Shown here one piece after another: positions 1 to 13,286 of a stretch of 64,000 nt of DNA. The position numbers and the translations under genes are program-made. Origin of the DNA: Chamaea fasciata (Eukaryota > Chordata > Aves > Passeriformes > Sylviidae); assembly GCA_029207755.1 (NCBI GenBank), contig JARCOQ010000006.1, positions 18,326,890 to 18,390,889 of the forward strand. Direction: 5' to 3'. Under the pieces are notes generated by a model, which did no database searches, was not told where the DNA came from, and saw nothing but the letters and a program-made list of their open reading frames with translations. Position 1 is the stretch's first letter. Each line of letters starts with the position of its first letter.

Positions 1-3000
1 GTAAACTTTCTGCCTTGTAAACTCAGACCTGGGATGCTTCAGGGTAGTTCTGAAAATTACAAGGTTTGATCACTGGCAACTGGAGAGTGTGACCAAAAAA
101 TACTTTGTGTTGCCTTTTTTGTGTTCTTCACCAATGTAAACAACACAGAGTTATGTCTGTCAAAGTATCCTTAGAGACACTGACCTTGTGAATACCCTTG
201 ATTTTAAAAGAATTGTGAATGAAGACTAAATGAACCCCTGCTTCAAACAGTTGATCCTTTGTTATCCTGAGCTTTATTTAAGCAGAAGTGAACAATACCA
301 TTTAGGCACAGCAGAAAGCTTATTAATATTCCAGATAATTCTCACTGAACTATTAAGCAGGAAAATATGTTTCATTATTAAAAGTAACTTAATATTTTTA
401 ATACTGGAATATTTGAAACTGTGCTGTTGGACAGAGAGCAAGGAAAGTACATGGCAAAATGATATGTCAAAGTGATAAGTCACAGATGAAATGTGCTGTT
501 CCTCTACCAAGAAAGTAGTTATAAGTCACCCATTGCTTCATCCTCACAGCACCTCTGTATTGCAGACTGGAAAGGAGAGGTATAAAAAAGAGGCTTGAGC
601 ATCCAAAAGGACACGTAACGTGTGCTCTCCTCACTACAGAGAACTTTGAAAATATTTCACCCATAGCTGTAGAGCACACCAACTTTGTAGTTGACTGTAA
701 GCAGCAGGAAATGGGATATCCACAACCCCATGCTGCCCCATATTCAAGTCCACTTTTCTTGGTCCCTGTATCTTGTCACAAACCAGAAAGCCAAGCTACC
801 CACAAGTGCATCTTCACTCCTATTTTAAGACCTGTCAGGCTGTCAGATTTCTGCTGTCAGAGTTCTTGATGGCCTGCTCTGCTCCAGAAGGTAAGAATAA
901 GGAAAAGTCACCAAAAGCTGGGCTGTTTTCTATTTTATTTCTTAAGACTGACTCATACTCCCAAATTCCTTGTCCTTAGGGAAGATACAAGGAAATGATG
1001 TAATTCTTTTTTTGGCTAATTTTCATGCTTTGGACTTTTTCCTTTTGGTATAATTTGTACTGGGCCTGTTTTTAAATTAATCTGTATGGATTGTGCCAAA
1101 GTAAAAGACTGAGCTGTCTGTCTCTGTATTTTCATTTGTAATAGAGATGTAATGGTTAAGAGTTGAGGTCAAGAAGTATTGAGCTCTATGATACACCAGG
1201 TGACCCATTAATAATTACTAGGGAGTTCTGCAAGCTTTCTTTATGGATCAAATTTTAAAAGGATGACCAAACTGTAATTTTAAAAGTCTGGTAAAATTAA
1301 AAAAACCCTCTGCTTGAGAGATGTTGTGATAATTCTGACAGCTCTTGCCTTAAACCTGGGGTGGAAGGGGAGCTACTTTACATTTTCGTGTTTCATTAAA
1401 AGAAGAAAATCAGAAACACCCTGAAGATGAAACTCCTGGTGTTTCATCACCAAACTGAACTGAGACTTTATCTCTAAACATTCTTGTGGACTGCCTCCAG
1501 TTCAGATTAAAAACTGGATCGGGAGCTATCAGTAGACCATCAGGAAACTTTTGGTTTTGCAAAACTGAAGTGGAAAACTTTACAAAAGTATCTCCTTAGG
1601 GGAAGAAAAATACACTCGTGTTGTTCTAGGATCAGGACTACAAAGGGAGATAACATGCCCAGAGGCAGAGGATGTCCAGAAGGTGAATATAGGTTTGCAT
1701 TCTCTCAGGCTCAGAAAGGAGCTGAGGATGGCTGTGTCTGAAAGTTTCCTAAACCAGAATGATATTTCAAGGCATGAGTGAAGATGACATTCTAGAAGCT
1801 GGTTTTAATTAGGGTGTGACGTACCAGGAGTTTGGAACCACAGCTGACTGACAGCTCCTGGGGAAGCAGCATCTTCCAACTCTCTGGGCAAACTTAGCCT
1901 CTCATCTGGGGATAGGGAAAGTACAGCTTGGGACACTAGCCTCAAAATATAATTGGCAAGAACATGGATCAAACTGCATATTGCACAAAAGTGGATAGCA
2001 GCCTTTTACAAAGAGAAATCTTTCCTGCTTGTGTGCTCACACCAAAGACCTTTGGAGAGGCTCAGCATTGTAGCATCAGAGCTGGTCTGTCTGTCAGGTC
2101 TTTACAGCAGTAACCTGCAAACTGACAGATATAGCTCTGCATATGTGCAAAGCACAATCACAGCCGGCAAAAGAGCCCCCCAGGTCAGGATAAGGAGGCT
2201 CTCAGTGAGGTCAGGCATATTGGTGGCAGTAGAGCACATTTGCTTGAATTTCCTGCAGTGCCTATCATTTCAGGTGGCACCATTCCCTTGGGCAGGTAGC
2301 AAAGCAGCCTGAAAGGCAGACTGTGGGTTTAATCTGTGGTGTGAACATGGGTGTACTATATTAAGCCAAAACAGAAGCTGAGATGAAGTTTTAATGGCAC
2401 ATGCTAAGAACTTTAGGACATAACTGCTATTTTAAGTAACCAAATCCCTTTATGGATCAGACCCCAATGGAAGAAATTCAAGAGAATTAGCACAAAGCCA
2501 CTGGAGTCACTACTATAGGAATTCTCTTTTTACACAATCAAATGCTTTTTACCACTCACTTTACACTCCTTTCTATTGGCTTTCAGGAAATATGCATTCA
2601 CTCAAAATGTGCCTGATCATTTGTTGAGAGCAAATGCAAAAAACATATATGCAAGAATTAACTGAAATTAGATTTTGTACTTCTACCAGCAGCTGCAGAA
2701 GAACCTTGTCTGAGCTCTAGCAATCCAGCCAAGGAACTGAAATAACACAAATGGATGTGAGTAATTAAAATTAAAATATTTAGTGCAAAAAGTTAGCCAG
2801 CAGTAGTAAATGAAATTCAGCAGCCTTTTAAGAGCAAAATAATGATTCACTCAAATAAATTGGAAATCAGAAAGGTAAACTGTTAAGTATTGAACTCTTT
2901 CTTCTGCTCTTTGAAACATTAATATTCATTTGCTCAGGTGGGAAACTGCACGGTTATGACTTGACAAAAGCTGAATTCACTGACAAAGTCAAAGTTCTGA

Positions 3001-6000
3001 CTTCTGATCTCATGATACTATGTGATATCAAGCACATTGCTTTAAATGAAGCCTACATGATTCTGGACTTTTTTTTCTTCTCCCTTTACGCATTCTCATG
3101 AAACCCTAAGTAGGACAGGATCTTCATGGATCACAGAAAATTAGTCTGTTTTCCTGATTTGGCAAAGCCATCACTTTCTCTTTTTTGGAGAATTGAAGCT
3201 AGGAAACCAGTTTTTCATAATTTTTATGTGAAAGCCACAATTTTTATCACTTGATAAAATAACATCTACTATCTGAGTTGCATGTAAAGCACATATGTAA
3301 GGATTTCTCTACTTACATAATGATTAAGTGCACCTTGCTTTCTCTTTGCATCATCAAACACACAGAACTTACCAGAGGTTGCTGGCCAGAATATACAAAT
3401 ACACATTTAAGTTTTATCATGCAAAATTGCTCGGTTTGCACACTAGAGAAAAATATGCAATGCCTTCCCAAAGCCACAAAAATACATATGATTGCCTATA
3501 TATTTACCATTTTGGTTCAGAGAAGCAATGCAGTTTTGCAACAAATCCCATCCCCTGACTGTTCCCATTTACTGCACGCTGGCTCAGGTCCCAGAGCAGT
3601 TTTGGTGCACAGAAGCACTGAATTCCCTTTGTAGGGAACTAACCCAGAAGCCCTGCTCAGTGCACATGAAATGCACTCCAGTGAGGATGTTACCAGACCA
3701 AACCAACCAGTGGGCCTTTGGGCAGCTTTTGGGCAGTTTGCATGCTGAGAAGAGCCGATCCAAGGAATTAAGTTCAAGGTAGCCTGAAGTTCAAATCCTT
3801 GTAATGTTTATAAGAAACATACTGATTCTCAGCACTAAGTACTTCAATATGGTGATCTGTTTCTGTTACAATGAATTACTCATTAATGTAATCAGAGCCA
3901 GTCTATGAGACAAACATAAAAGGGAAAAAAATTTGAAGAAGTATTAGATAGGTTTTTGCCCAGTATTTTGAGAGGTATGTCTATGCGTTTATTTATTATG
4001 CTGGTAGTCCTCTACAGCCCTTGCTATCACCTCCTTCTATGAGATTAAAAACACAGCTAAGATTTTAGAGATGAAGCAAGATACCTTTGCTTTACATAAA
4101 CTTACATGAAAAAAATCTGAAATAGTAAATTTGAAAATATGGTACCAATTTTAATCTGCTATACAGGAACTGAACAGATTAAATAAAAAAATAAAACATC
4201 TCACTCTTACACTATTACACAATGGGTGATTCCTGATCAGATAGACATGATGGCGTCTCATTTTACAACTGCTAAAGCACTTGTAGGTTCTTTCAAAATT
4301 ATAACACCCAGGAACTCATTAATAAAAATATCACAAAAAATCAGTTCTACACTGCCTATTATTCCTACAGAGAAAGACAAATTGATCACTGATCTAAATA
4401 CTAGGGATTGTGTAGAGGCCATGGGTCATGCTCAAATTAAGTTTGCTTTGGAGAAACAGATTTTTTTTTTTTAACGTAAGAGTAACTACTCTACAGGAAT
4501 AATTACTCATGCCTGAAAATAACTGCCAAGCTAAGAGAGCAAATGGTAGCATTTTATTTTAAACCTGAATGATAAATGAGGATTTTTAAAGAAGGCTTTA
4601 TTAATTGCAAAACTCCTGTCACCAGGACAGAAGTCTTCCTTTGCTTAAAAAGATAAGCTCACTTAAGATGAGGACAGTGCAGTGCTCAAAGGCAAATGCA
4701 CATAAATTGAGTTTACCCATTTTCAACTTGGGCAATACAAAATCTACCCCCTTCTTGGTTCCTGGCTGATATTACTTCTTGAAACTAACAGTAACAGTTC
4801 TATTATTCTGTCCCAGGTTTTATGGTGCACTTCTTGGACCTTTCAGAAAGTTCAAAGAATTCCCAGAAAACCTGTAGATGCCAGTGCTCTCTCCCAAACA
4901 CTATTCATTTTTGCATGTTACTGTTCCAAGTTATTCCAAGTAAGAGCAGCTATCTGGAGTGAAAAAGTTGATGCTGAAGATGTTCACCCAGCATATGTTT
5001 CAGGGGATTTTAATTTGAAGGAACTTGAGCTGGACCCATGAACTGAAAACTCCGTGAGTCATGTGAGGACATTTGGGAAGCCCCTTTCAGTTTAGTTGCT
5101 CTGTAACTAACTTTGGTTCTGGCACTCCCAGATCTCCCTTCATCCTGAACAAGCAGCAAAAAGTGGGAACAGCTGGGAGATTAATGTACCACAGGTACAA
5201 CCCCTGAGCTCTTGGCACCCCTCTTGGACGTCCTACCTTATGACCAGGCAGACAGAGGTAAAAGAAATAAAACCTAGCCATGCTGCTTGGCTCTGAGCTA
5301 CTGGTGATGCTCTGGTTTCCACTCCGCTACACACTCTCATAGCTGATGCAATGAAGTACAAGGGAAAGGAGAAAATGAGCCAGCTGCCTTGCTTTATTTT
5401 TGGCAGCATTTATTTTCTCTCCAGGTTGTTCTGAGCAACAGTAAGGCACCATTCTCCTGACTTAAAGGGCTCTTTAAATCTTTCTGCTTCACTCAGAAAC
5501 AGAGGATGAGGGTAGGAGCTGTCCCATTCACAGTGTGTGGTATCTGGCATCTTCCAGTCACTCTGTACTTCCCAACAGTATTTGTGAAAGTAGGGGACTA
5601 AATTAAGCGTGTCTGTATCTCAGAGAGGCAATGAAAGCAAACATTAGTAAAGTTTACCTCTTTTTCTCTAGTCTTCCTATCACAACTACACTCTTTGATA
5701 AAGCAGTGCAGAGGTGTCAAATATGAGAAGGATGATTTATTTTTATTGCCCCTTTTGCTGTGATTAGCATATTTTTCTTTTGATTTTTGTCCTCCTGTCT
5801 TCAGTTGCTCCTTCATTCCCATTTAATTCTTCCCCCTTTCTTCCTTTCTCCCCCTTCCTTGTTTTGTCTCCCTCAGGTTCTTTCATTGTCACATTGTGCT
5901 CCTTCAAATGCCGCACACATTTTGTCAATGGAGCCTCTGTAGTGGCTGGAAACTGAGAAGACCCTGTACTGCTGCTTGCCAGGCAGCGGGGGACCAGGGA

Positions 6001-9000
6001 TTTCTCAGTTTCCAGCTGCTTTTGAAGCAGCACTGATTGGTTTCTCTTGCTGCTGCAGAAAAGGCTGGCACACGGGAGCAACAAATTCAGCATGTCCTTC
6101 TGGCCTGTTTTCAATAGGTCTGCAAGTGCCAGAACAGAGATGGGGAGCAATTTGATTCTCTCTGCTCAGCCACCCCTCTCTCTGTTTACCAAAGCAACAG
6201 TACTCTCTCCCTTTGCCTTTCTACCAATTTTTCCTCAACCTCTGTGATTTCTTCTCTGCCACATCTCTTTCCAGTCCACTACTGCAGCTTAGCCAGAGTT
6301 TCTGTAGAATCTTAAAGATATATTTCTCTTGTGCTACTTTTGCAGCAGAATTTGAGCTGAGCGAACACAGTTGTATTGCTCAGTGAAGTGCTACTCAGTC
6401 ACTAATACAGTGCAATGGCTTAAAATGTGGAAGAAAAAACAGAGTAGTAACAGCTGCATTTGTAAGCAACATAAGGGACAAGACAAAAGTTTCTTACATT
6501 TATTAGGAAATTTATTTTTTATTACAACTATTTGAATATTCCTTTTAGAAGATTTCTATTAAGAAAACCCACAAACCAAAAACCAAAAAAACCAAACCAA
6601 ACCCCACCACAAACAATGGGAACATATTTAAATATTAAAAGCTTTTTCTCCTTCATGAAGTTTTAAATATCTCCAATATGTTTGAGGAACTTCCTATATC
6701 ATGCTTAGGAAATACTACTACAAAGACTTCTTCAGTCAGGCAAATTCAAGGGGCTAAAATACAATCTGTAAGCAAGCAGAGTAAGCAGTGAGAAAGGATC
6801 CAGTACAAAAGTAACAAAAGCCCATGATAACCATATAGATGCCCTAGGCCAGCTGTAAATCACTAAAGCACTACTTTCATAAAAAAACTATAACTGTATT
6901 TTATAAATCCCTTATTTCCCAATGGTCATTTATCTACCCATTACACATTAGAAACTGGCAGACATTACTGCAGATGGAATTCAGAGAACAGGTAGGAAGA
7001 ACACAGGTTAGTAGATTTGAAAATGAGTTCAAGGAAGATATGTTAAGAAACAGCATATAAGTGGTCTGGGGGTAAAAATCAGGCCAAGACTCCACCAGGC
7101 AGTAAATCCAAAGTTACAACAGTTAATCCCAGATCAAAAGTGTCACTGTCTCTTGATGGAATGTATTTGCTCAGCACAGCTGAAGGTAAAAGATTAAATT
7201 TGTTCCAAAAGGCCAAACCTTCCCTCCATGCAATTTGAGTTTGATCAAACATCACTTTTTCTCCCATAGTTGTCATTGATGCAGCATAAAGAATAAAGCT
7301 GGCTTGAAGAGCCATGATGTGTATATTTTCTGTGTGCTGTGTGACTCAACATGCTGTGCCTTATCTGGGCTGAATTTATGTTGCCCAGAGATGTGGTAAC
7401 ACACAGAACTACTTTTTATAAAAATGTATCTACAACCTTGGAGATAATGGGTAATGTTAACAAAATAAAAGAGTCAATATAAAAAAGTTAAACTCCTATT
7501 CTGGGCTAGATTTTTCCAGCAGCTCATCTCCCTGAACTGTGTCCAGAAGGATGATTGGGAAACACAGTGAATTCCCTACACGAATCTAAGAATAAAGAAA
7601 GACTCCAGCACGGGTGCAAGCAGGCACATTGAAATGAGGTGATTTCCACAAGGTAGTACCTCTCCATGGTGTACTAGACATATAGGACAATCACTTCTAT
7701 TGGAGTGATAATGGAAATGATTTTCAGTCCCCACACATTTGGAGCAGATGTACATCAATTACCTACAGGTTGAAGGCTTTCTGTCCTTTCATTTTGCTAC
7801 TAATGTCCGCATAGAGCCACTCTTTCAGCTTCCCATCCCCTGCCTTTTCCTCCTCAAAATTAGAGATACAAAATTATTTACACTTTGCATACATTTTAAT
7901 ATGTAAATGCATCTAAGCTATACATTGACTACTCTTCTGCAACTTTTACTTCAAACACAGTTCAACAGGACCAAGTGGTTAAAAAAAAAGTATTTTTTTA
8001 AAGTTCTGACTCACTGCTGAAAGCCTGCCCAACTGCAATACAAACCCGTGGAGTTCAGCTCTGTGTGGAATGGCTCAGGGGAAGTGTCCTTCAAGTACAA
8101 GTATGTAACTGAGCTGGTGAGGTTCTCCAAGGAAACAAGCAAAGGCTGCTCTGCATGCCCTCGCAGGCTCCAGAACCAGCTCTGCGGCTCCGGCAGCTGG
8201 GGTGTCCTGGTGCCAGTGAGGCCGGGAAGGTGGAGTCTGGAAGACATGTGTGTGCAGCTACCTGGAGGTCTCCTCTTCCATATAATGTTTCAGGCAAATC
8301 ATCCAAGAAGGCTGTCAAACATTAGATGGACTGAAGAGGTTTTATGCAAAAATGATGAGTGATGCTTAGTAAAAAGCAGCTGAGGATAGGACCTTACAAG
8401 AGTGTGCTTACTTGTGCCAAAACCACTAATTATCAGATGAAATGTCAAAGATTATGTATGTGGTAGTGCTGTGACAGACACTGTAGCTATGTGAGGCAGG
8501 GACTACAGCAGTCCTTCATGTGTTTTTGCTCGCACAGCATAGTTTCTAATTATTTGGCAATGAGCCACACTTGAAAAATGTTCTGGGTGCAGCTCCACCT
8601 GCCCTTTTCATAGCTTTCCAGAACTGCTGCCTATTTCTCTCACGCCATGCTGGCACTGCTGCCTGTTTCAACAGTGCTGATGCTGAGACCAAACTGATAA
8701 ACTCAGCTGAATGCAGATGCCTCTGCACTGAGCTTCATTACTCCCCTGCTTCCATTTTGATGCAGCACCAAAACACTGGATGTAGCTCTGCAGCAAGCTA
8801 GCCCAGACCTAAAAAAAAGGGTTGTGCTTTTTACCTCTGTGCTTTAACATACTGCCAGCAAAGCCACCTCGAGCTCTAGGCCCCAAGGGTGTCAAGCCTG
8901 TACGTGTGTGTTCAGCCAAGGGTGCAGGACAGCCCTAAGTGAAAGGTTTGCAGCACCCAACAGTAACGCCTGATGTGTCACTCCAGTGGTGGTGAAGCAG

Positions 9001-12000
9001 CCGTTTTTAGCGGGAGAAATGAATTACTCACTAGCTGTTGTTAGGCCGAAGAGATGCTAAAACTGCTCATTTGGTTTCAACATCACAGTGACACAGTTGT
9101 ACTCATCCGATTTCCAGGAACTGTTCAGTTTACGTCAGTCAGGGCTCTCCACGTCTCGCTCGAGCACATGGCATAAGCCCCAGAAAAAGAGATCTGTATG
9201 GACAAGCTGGGGTAAGTGGCAGAGATTATCTTGCTGCTGTTACAGAATGACATATCCAAGTTTTCAATGTTTATCGTCACAGCTTTTTTCATTTAACTAT
9301 TTTCTACAGAAGACTTTGAAAAATAGGAAAAGGGGAAACACAGAGACCCAGACACCCTTTCAGCAATGCTGTGTCAATTACAAATACAATGATCACTAGG
9401 TCTGGGCTTATTGGTGACAGTTTTTCTTCCCTCCAATTTGTGTTAAGGCCTGAAATCACAAAGCTGTGATCCCTGAGAACCTCCTTTGTAATGCATATCA
9501 ACTTTCGTTGTGCCCCTTTGTTCCCAATGTGATGGAGCATTGTGGTGCCTGTGTCCAGGGAGCAGGTTCGCATTATTGTTCTTGTAAATATGTACTGCTG
9601 GGCACAGCTCGGTGGAAGGCATTGAGTTTGTGCATGACTGACGCCGACCCGGACAACTGCTCTGACCCCCAGCAGATGGTGGTGCAGGGACTGCAATGAT
9701 CTGGAAGTAATAGCATGTGCCATTTCTTTTTGTTTGGAACAGACAGCCAGACCCTGCATTTCCCTCCCCTGAGCAGCAACAGCTGTATATACAGTAGGGA
9801 CCAGCGCACCCCTAACTGTCACTCCAGACCTTCTCCTCTGCCAGTAATCAGAAAACCTTGGGCTCTGAGACTCCATGGAGATTAAACACTGTATGAACAC
9901 CACATGGCTCTTTCGAATGTTAATAAAATTGTGAGCATTGGGGCATAGATCATTTGTTTTCCTAGAGAAAAGTGAGTAATAGTTAAATATATCTACCACC
10001 CCTGATATTAGACTTTGCATTTATGGCCTTGCTGGTATTTTAACCTCTGCACAGATAAACACAAGGGTACAGGAGTCAGTATTAACTAAGAATTTTAACT
10101 TTTAGACTACAAATAGCCTTTCTGTAGCTTAAATAAATTTTACTTGTCATTTGTATTTATCAGAGACCAAAACAAGTGTTTGTTTTGAAAGGAAGGTATA
10201 AAATGGGTGAAAGCCCACAAATGATGTTTTCTCCAAGGCCATGGGACATTTACTGCTTCAAAATGATAGCTGAGCAGTTTGCATTTGATTCTGTAAGAGG
10301 CCAGATTTTTTAAAAAACTCACTGTATATGAGGCAGCTCATCAGAGGTCAGAAACAACAAATTAGAGCATGATGGAGTTAATAATCACCCACTTTATGTC
10401 TGGCCTGTGTCACCAGCCTCCATAAAATTGTCCTGACGGTCCAGAGGGGAAGTTCCTTGGGATGGATGGAGCAACTGCTCCATGCTCCTCCCCTCTCAAG
10501 CCCTAGCTGAGATGGCTGTCAAAGAAAGGGGTTGAAAACCAGGTGCACTCTAAACATTGTATTTCTGGCTGCTATAATGCTTCTGGGAGGCTTTCAGCTG
10601 GCAGGTCAAAAAAGAGCAGACTTGCAGCACTCAAAATGAGGAACAAAGGGAGGGTAGGAGTAATAGCAAGAAATCCTTTAGACTTTTCCCCCACTTTATA
10701 CTGGCATAAAACAGCTCTTGGGGATTTTATACACAAGATCCCCAAGCTATATGCCCATGTTCTAACTGTCAGACCATTCCTCTGCGAGAGGAAAAGTTGT
10801 TTAATTCAGTGCAATCTCCCTATTTCTGTGCAGAAAGAAGAAACCTCTTCTGGGTTTGCCTCTCTCAGTCTCCCCACCTTAATGAAATATTCCTGGGAGT
10901 ACCCAGAGTCTCTCAGGGCACAGCATCACAACACTGCTATCAGGTTATACTCAGCCTCTGTTGCTGGGCTGGTGGCTGAGATGTCTCATTATCTTTAATT
11001 TAGAAATTTCATCATAGACTTGAGAAATGACCTTGTAAGCTTTGCTGAGACCAGCTTAATTCTTTACAACTCCCCATCTTTTGAAGAAAAAGCAATGTTT
11101 GGAAATCCCTGCTCACCTTCAGTGTAAAACCACCTTGGGTTCATCACGCATCAGAGTTGGGTCAAGAGAAAAATCTTTGAATTTCTCCTTGTCTGACATG
11201 TAATGAAAATGATTGTTCAGCTTGAATTCCTTCCATACTTTCCTCATCTTGATTCTAGCACCACTACCTCAAACAACAAACATTTAAACAGAAGTAGCTT
11301 TACTTTCTTGACTAATCCCATTAGCTTTAATGAGTCTAATCGCACCAGTAAAATTATGCATGTGCTTAGCTCTTGGCAAGGTCAGTGCCAGTAATGAGGA
11401 GAAAAACAAACTGATAATGAAACCATGAGTAATAAAAATGTCTGGATATCTGCATTTCTAGAAAAAGATATGGCTGTCTAGAACATTAAAAATGAAACAC
11501 CACTTGTTAAAATTATAGAAGAGAAAGTGAATCCTAAACCAAGAATGACAGTAAATAAAATCATAAGTAAATTCTTTAAGTAATTATTATCCATGACATG
11601 TCTTCAGTTACCTCCATAACAGCTATAAGCTCATTGCCCTGGTGATGATTTATCTGTTCATCCATTCATTTGTATGACACTCAGCAATATGATATCCAAG
11701 CACTAATAAACTTTAGCATTAAAAGGTCATGTGTAATTCCCTAAGAGGCAAAAATTCAAAAGGTGTCTTTTGACACCTTCAGATCTCTGGATCTGAACAG
11801 TATTCTCAGGCAATTTGTATGAAATATATTTTCAGTAATTCTGGCCAGAAATAGTCCATCTATTTTCAGGAGAAGCATTATGGAAAATGGTCTGTGGAAC
11901 AGCAAAACGATAGTAGTATGAAAGATAAAGTCCACAACAATTAGAATTTTGTAACCCAAATAGATATCAACATGGCAGTATTACAAGTTAACTATTTTTT

Positions 12001-12846
12001 AGGATTACATGTTCTTTGGTGATGCCTTTTGACTATTTTCTGTTTCAAGACTGTATAACTTCCTCAATTATTTAAATAAACAGCACCAAACCAAGCATTA
12101 TCTTTATAGACCACGGCCACAGACACTCTGTAAGCTACTAAACACACAAAATCAGTTTAACTTCTCTATATAGGACCAGAATGAGGCTTACCTGTCACTA
12201 AATTTTCCAAAGAGCGTTTATATGGTATCCAGCTTTACACTTGTGAATCAATTAATTTCGTAACTCCTCTATCTAGCCATAGACAGAATTCCTGTGTGCA
12301 CATATTTGTATGTAGAATTATAGGTTAAGGACTTCTGTCCATATTTCCTCCTATTTGACATAGTGTATGGTCATCACTAGGACAAAGACTTTTCTAATAC
12401 ATAGTAAAATGGGGTGGTTTACAATGGAAAATGGGTTTTTAGTGATAGTTTTATCAAGAGGTCATGTGCAGATTGTGGTTTTCTTTTATAGTAGGCTGAC
12501 AAATTCCTTTTTTGTACCTTGTTATAGTTAGTCTGAAATTTTCTTAAGCATTGTTCTGTTACATATTCCCTGTAAGTAAGAAAAATGTGTATAATTAAGG
12601 GTGTGTATTTCACTTGTGTTTTGTAGAATCAAATAAGTTTTCATTCTGTTTTTCAAAAAACACACTTTACTTACAGATAGAGATGAAGTCTGTCAGCATA
12701 TATTTTCTCAAAGAGCCTAATGAATGAGAGACCAGACAAGCTGAAAAAATCAGCTCTAGTTCAGTCACTAAATTATAGGCTTGGGTGTGAGTGTAGATAG
12801 TGAATTAATACACATCAGGAAAACAACAGAACTGCAACAGCACCTC
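1..12846. other. Upstream intergenic DNA, no gene recognised
   Basis: AT-rich single-copy-looking sequence. Open frames are short, overlapping and lack family features; the longest (9304-10020, minus, 238 codons) has no recognisable domain. Seen: an A/C-rich low-complexity stretch at 6566-6616, a short minus-strand frame with a RING-like cysteine pattern at 7576-7758, and a weak CTCF-like match at 9669-9682. Conserved noncoding elements may be present but cannot be judged from one sequence. Confidence 0.7.
6566..6616 (+). repeat. A/C-rich low-complexity stretch
   Basis: An irregular run of AACC and CAAA units within AT-rich DNA. There is no clean period, so it is probably a degenerate simple repeat. 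Confidence 0.5.
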
Positions 12847-13280
12847 TGTCGCAGTCCGGCTCACTGCGACCCTGAGTCAGGTCCGGCCGGGCAAGTGTGG
12901 CAAAAATAGAGGGGTGGGAATGATGGAGCTGCCTGAAAAATAAAGAACTTTAATAGAGAAAATAACAAACAGCAGAAACTGCACCATCTGAGGGGCAACA
13001 TCCAAAGACCCAGGGGGGCGTGGCAAGCTTGACAATATATCGAGGTATCTGAGGGCAGGGGACCAATCCTGAATGCAGAACAGGAACATGACCTTATACG
13101 CGACAGGTCCCGAACCAACTGAGAACCAGAACCAGAAACATGGCCTACTATGGAATCATTCCATTAGCATACAAACTTCCATCCTTTCAGTATCCCGCCT
13201 CCCATGGTCTCAGGTGGAAGCCTCCTGCATAAGCCACCGAGCCTAAACCACTACTCATCCCAGCCAGTTTGGTTCCCACA
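12847..13280 (-). mobile_element. Solo LTR, endogenous retrovirus, class II/ERVK-like (LTR A)
   Basis: Read on the minus strand, a 434-bp block begins TGTGGGAACC and ends GACA. In order it has a TATA-like GTATAAGG (+ coordinates 13092-13099), a polyadenylation-type ATTAAA (12949-12954), and a GC-rich 3' part. It shares termini, layout and an internal block (12985-13023, matching 56123-56162) with the LTR in RBPJ intron 3. The flanking hexamers CACCTC (12841-12846) and TACCAC (13281-13286) agree at 4 of 6 positions, a possible decayed duplication. No internal retroviral genes are attached. The 12847 boundary is less certain than the 13280 one. Confidence 0.75.
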
Positions 13281-13286
13281 TACCAC

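Noticed and set aside
9669..9682. CTCF-like CCAGCAGATGGTGG
   Set aside because: It has T in place of the key C of the GGC core, so it is weaker than the 59233-59251 match.
9304..10020. 238-codon minus-strand open frame
   Set aside because: No domain, no family resemblance and no splice or promoter context. It overlaps other frames and is compatible with chance in 64 kb.
12861..13118. Minus-strand frames of 85 and 70 codons
   Set aside because: They lie fully inside solo LTR A, which has no coding function.
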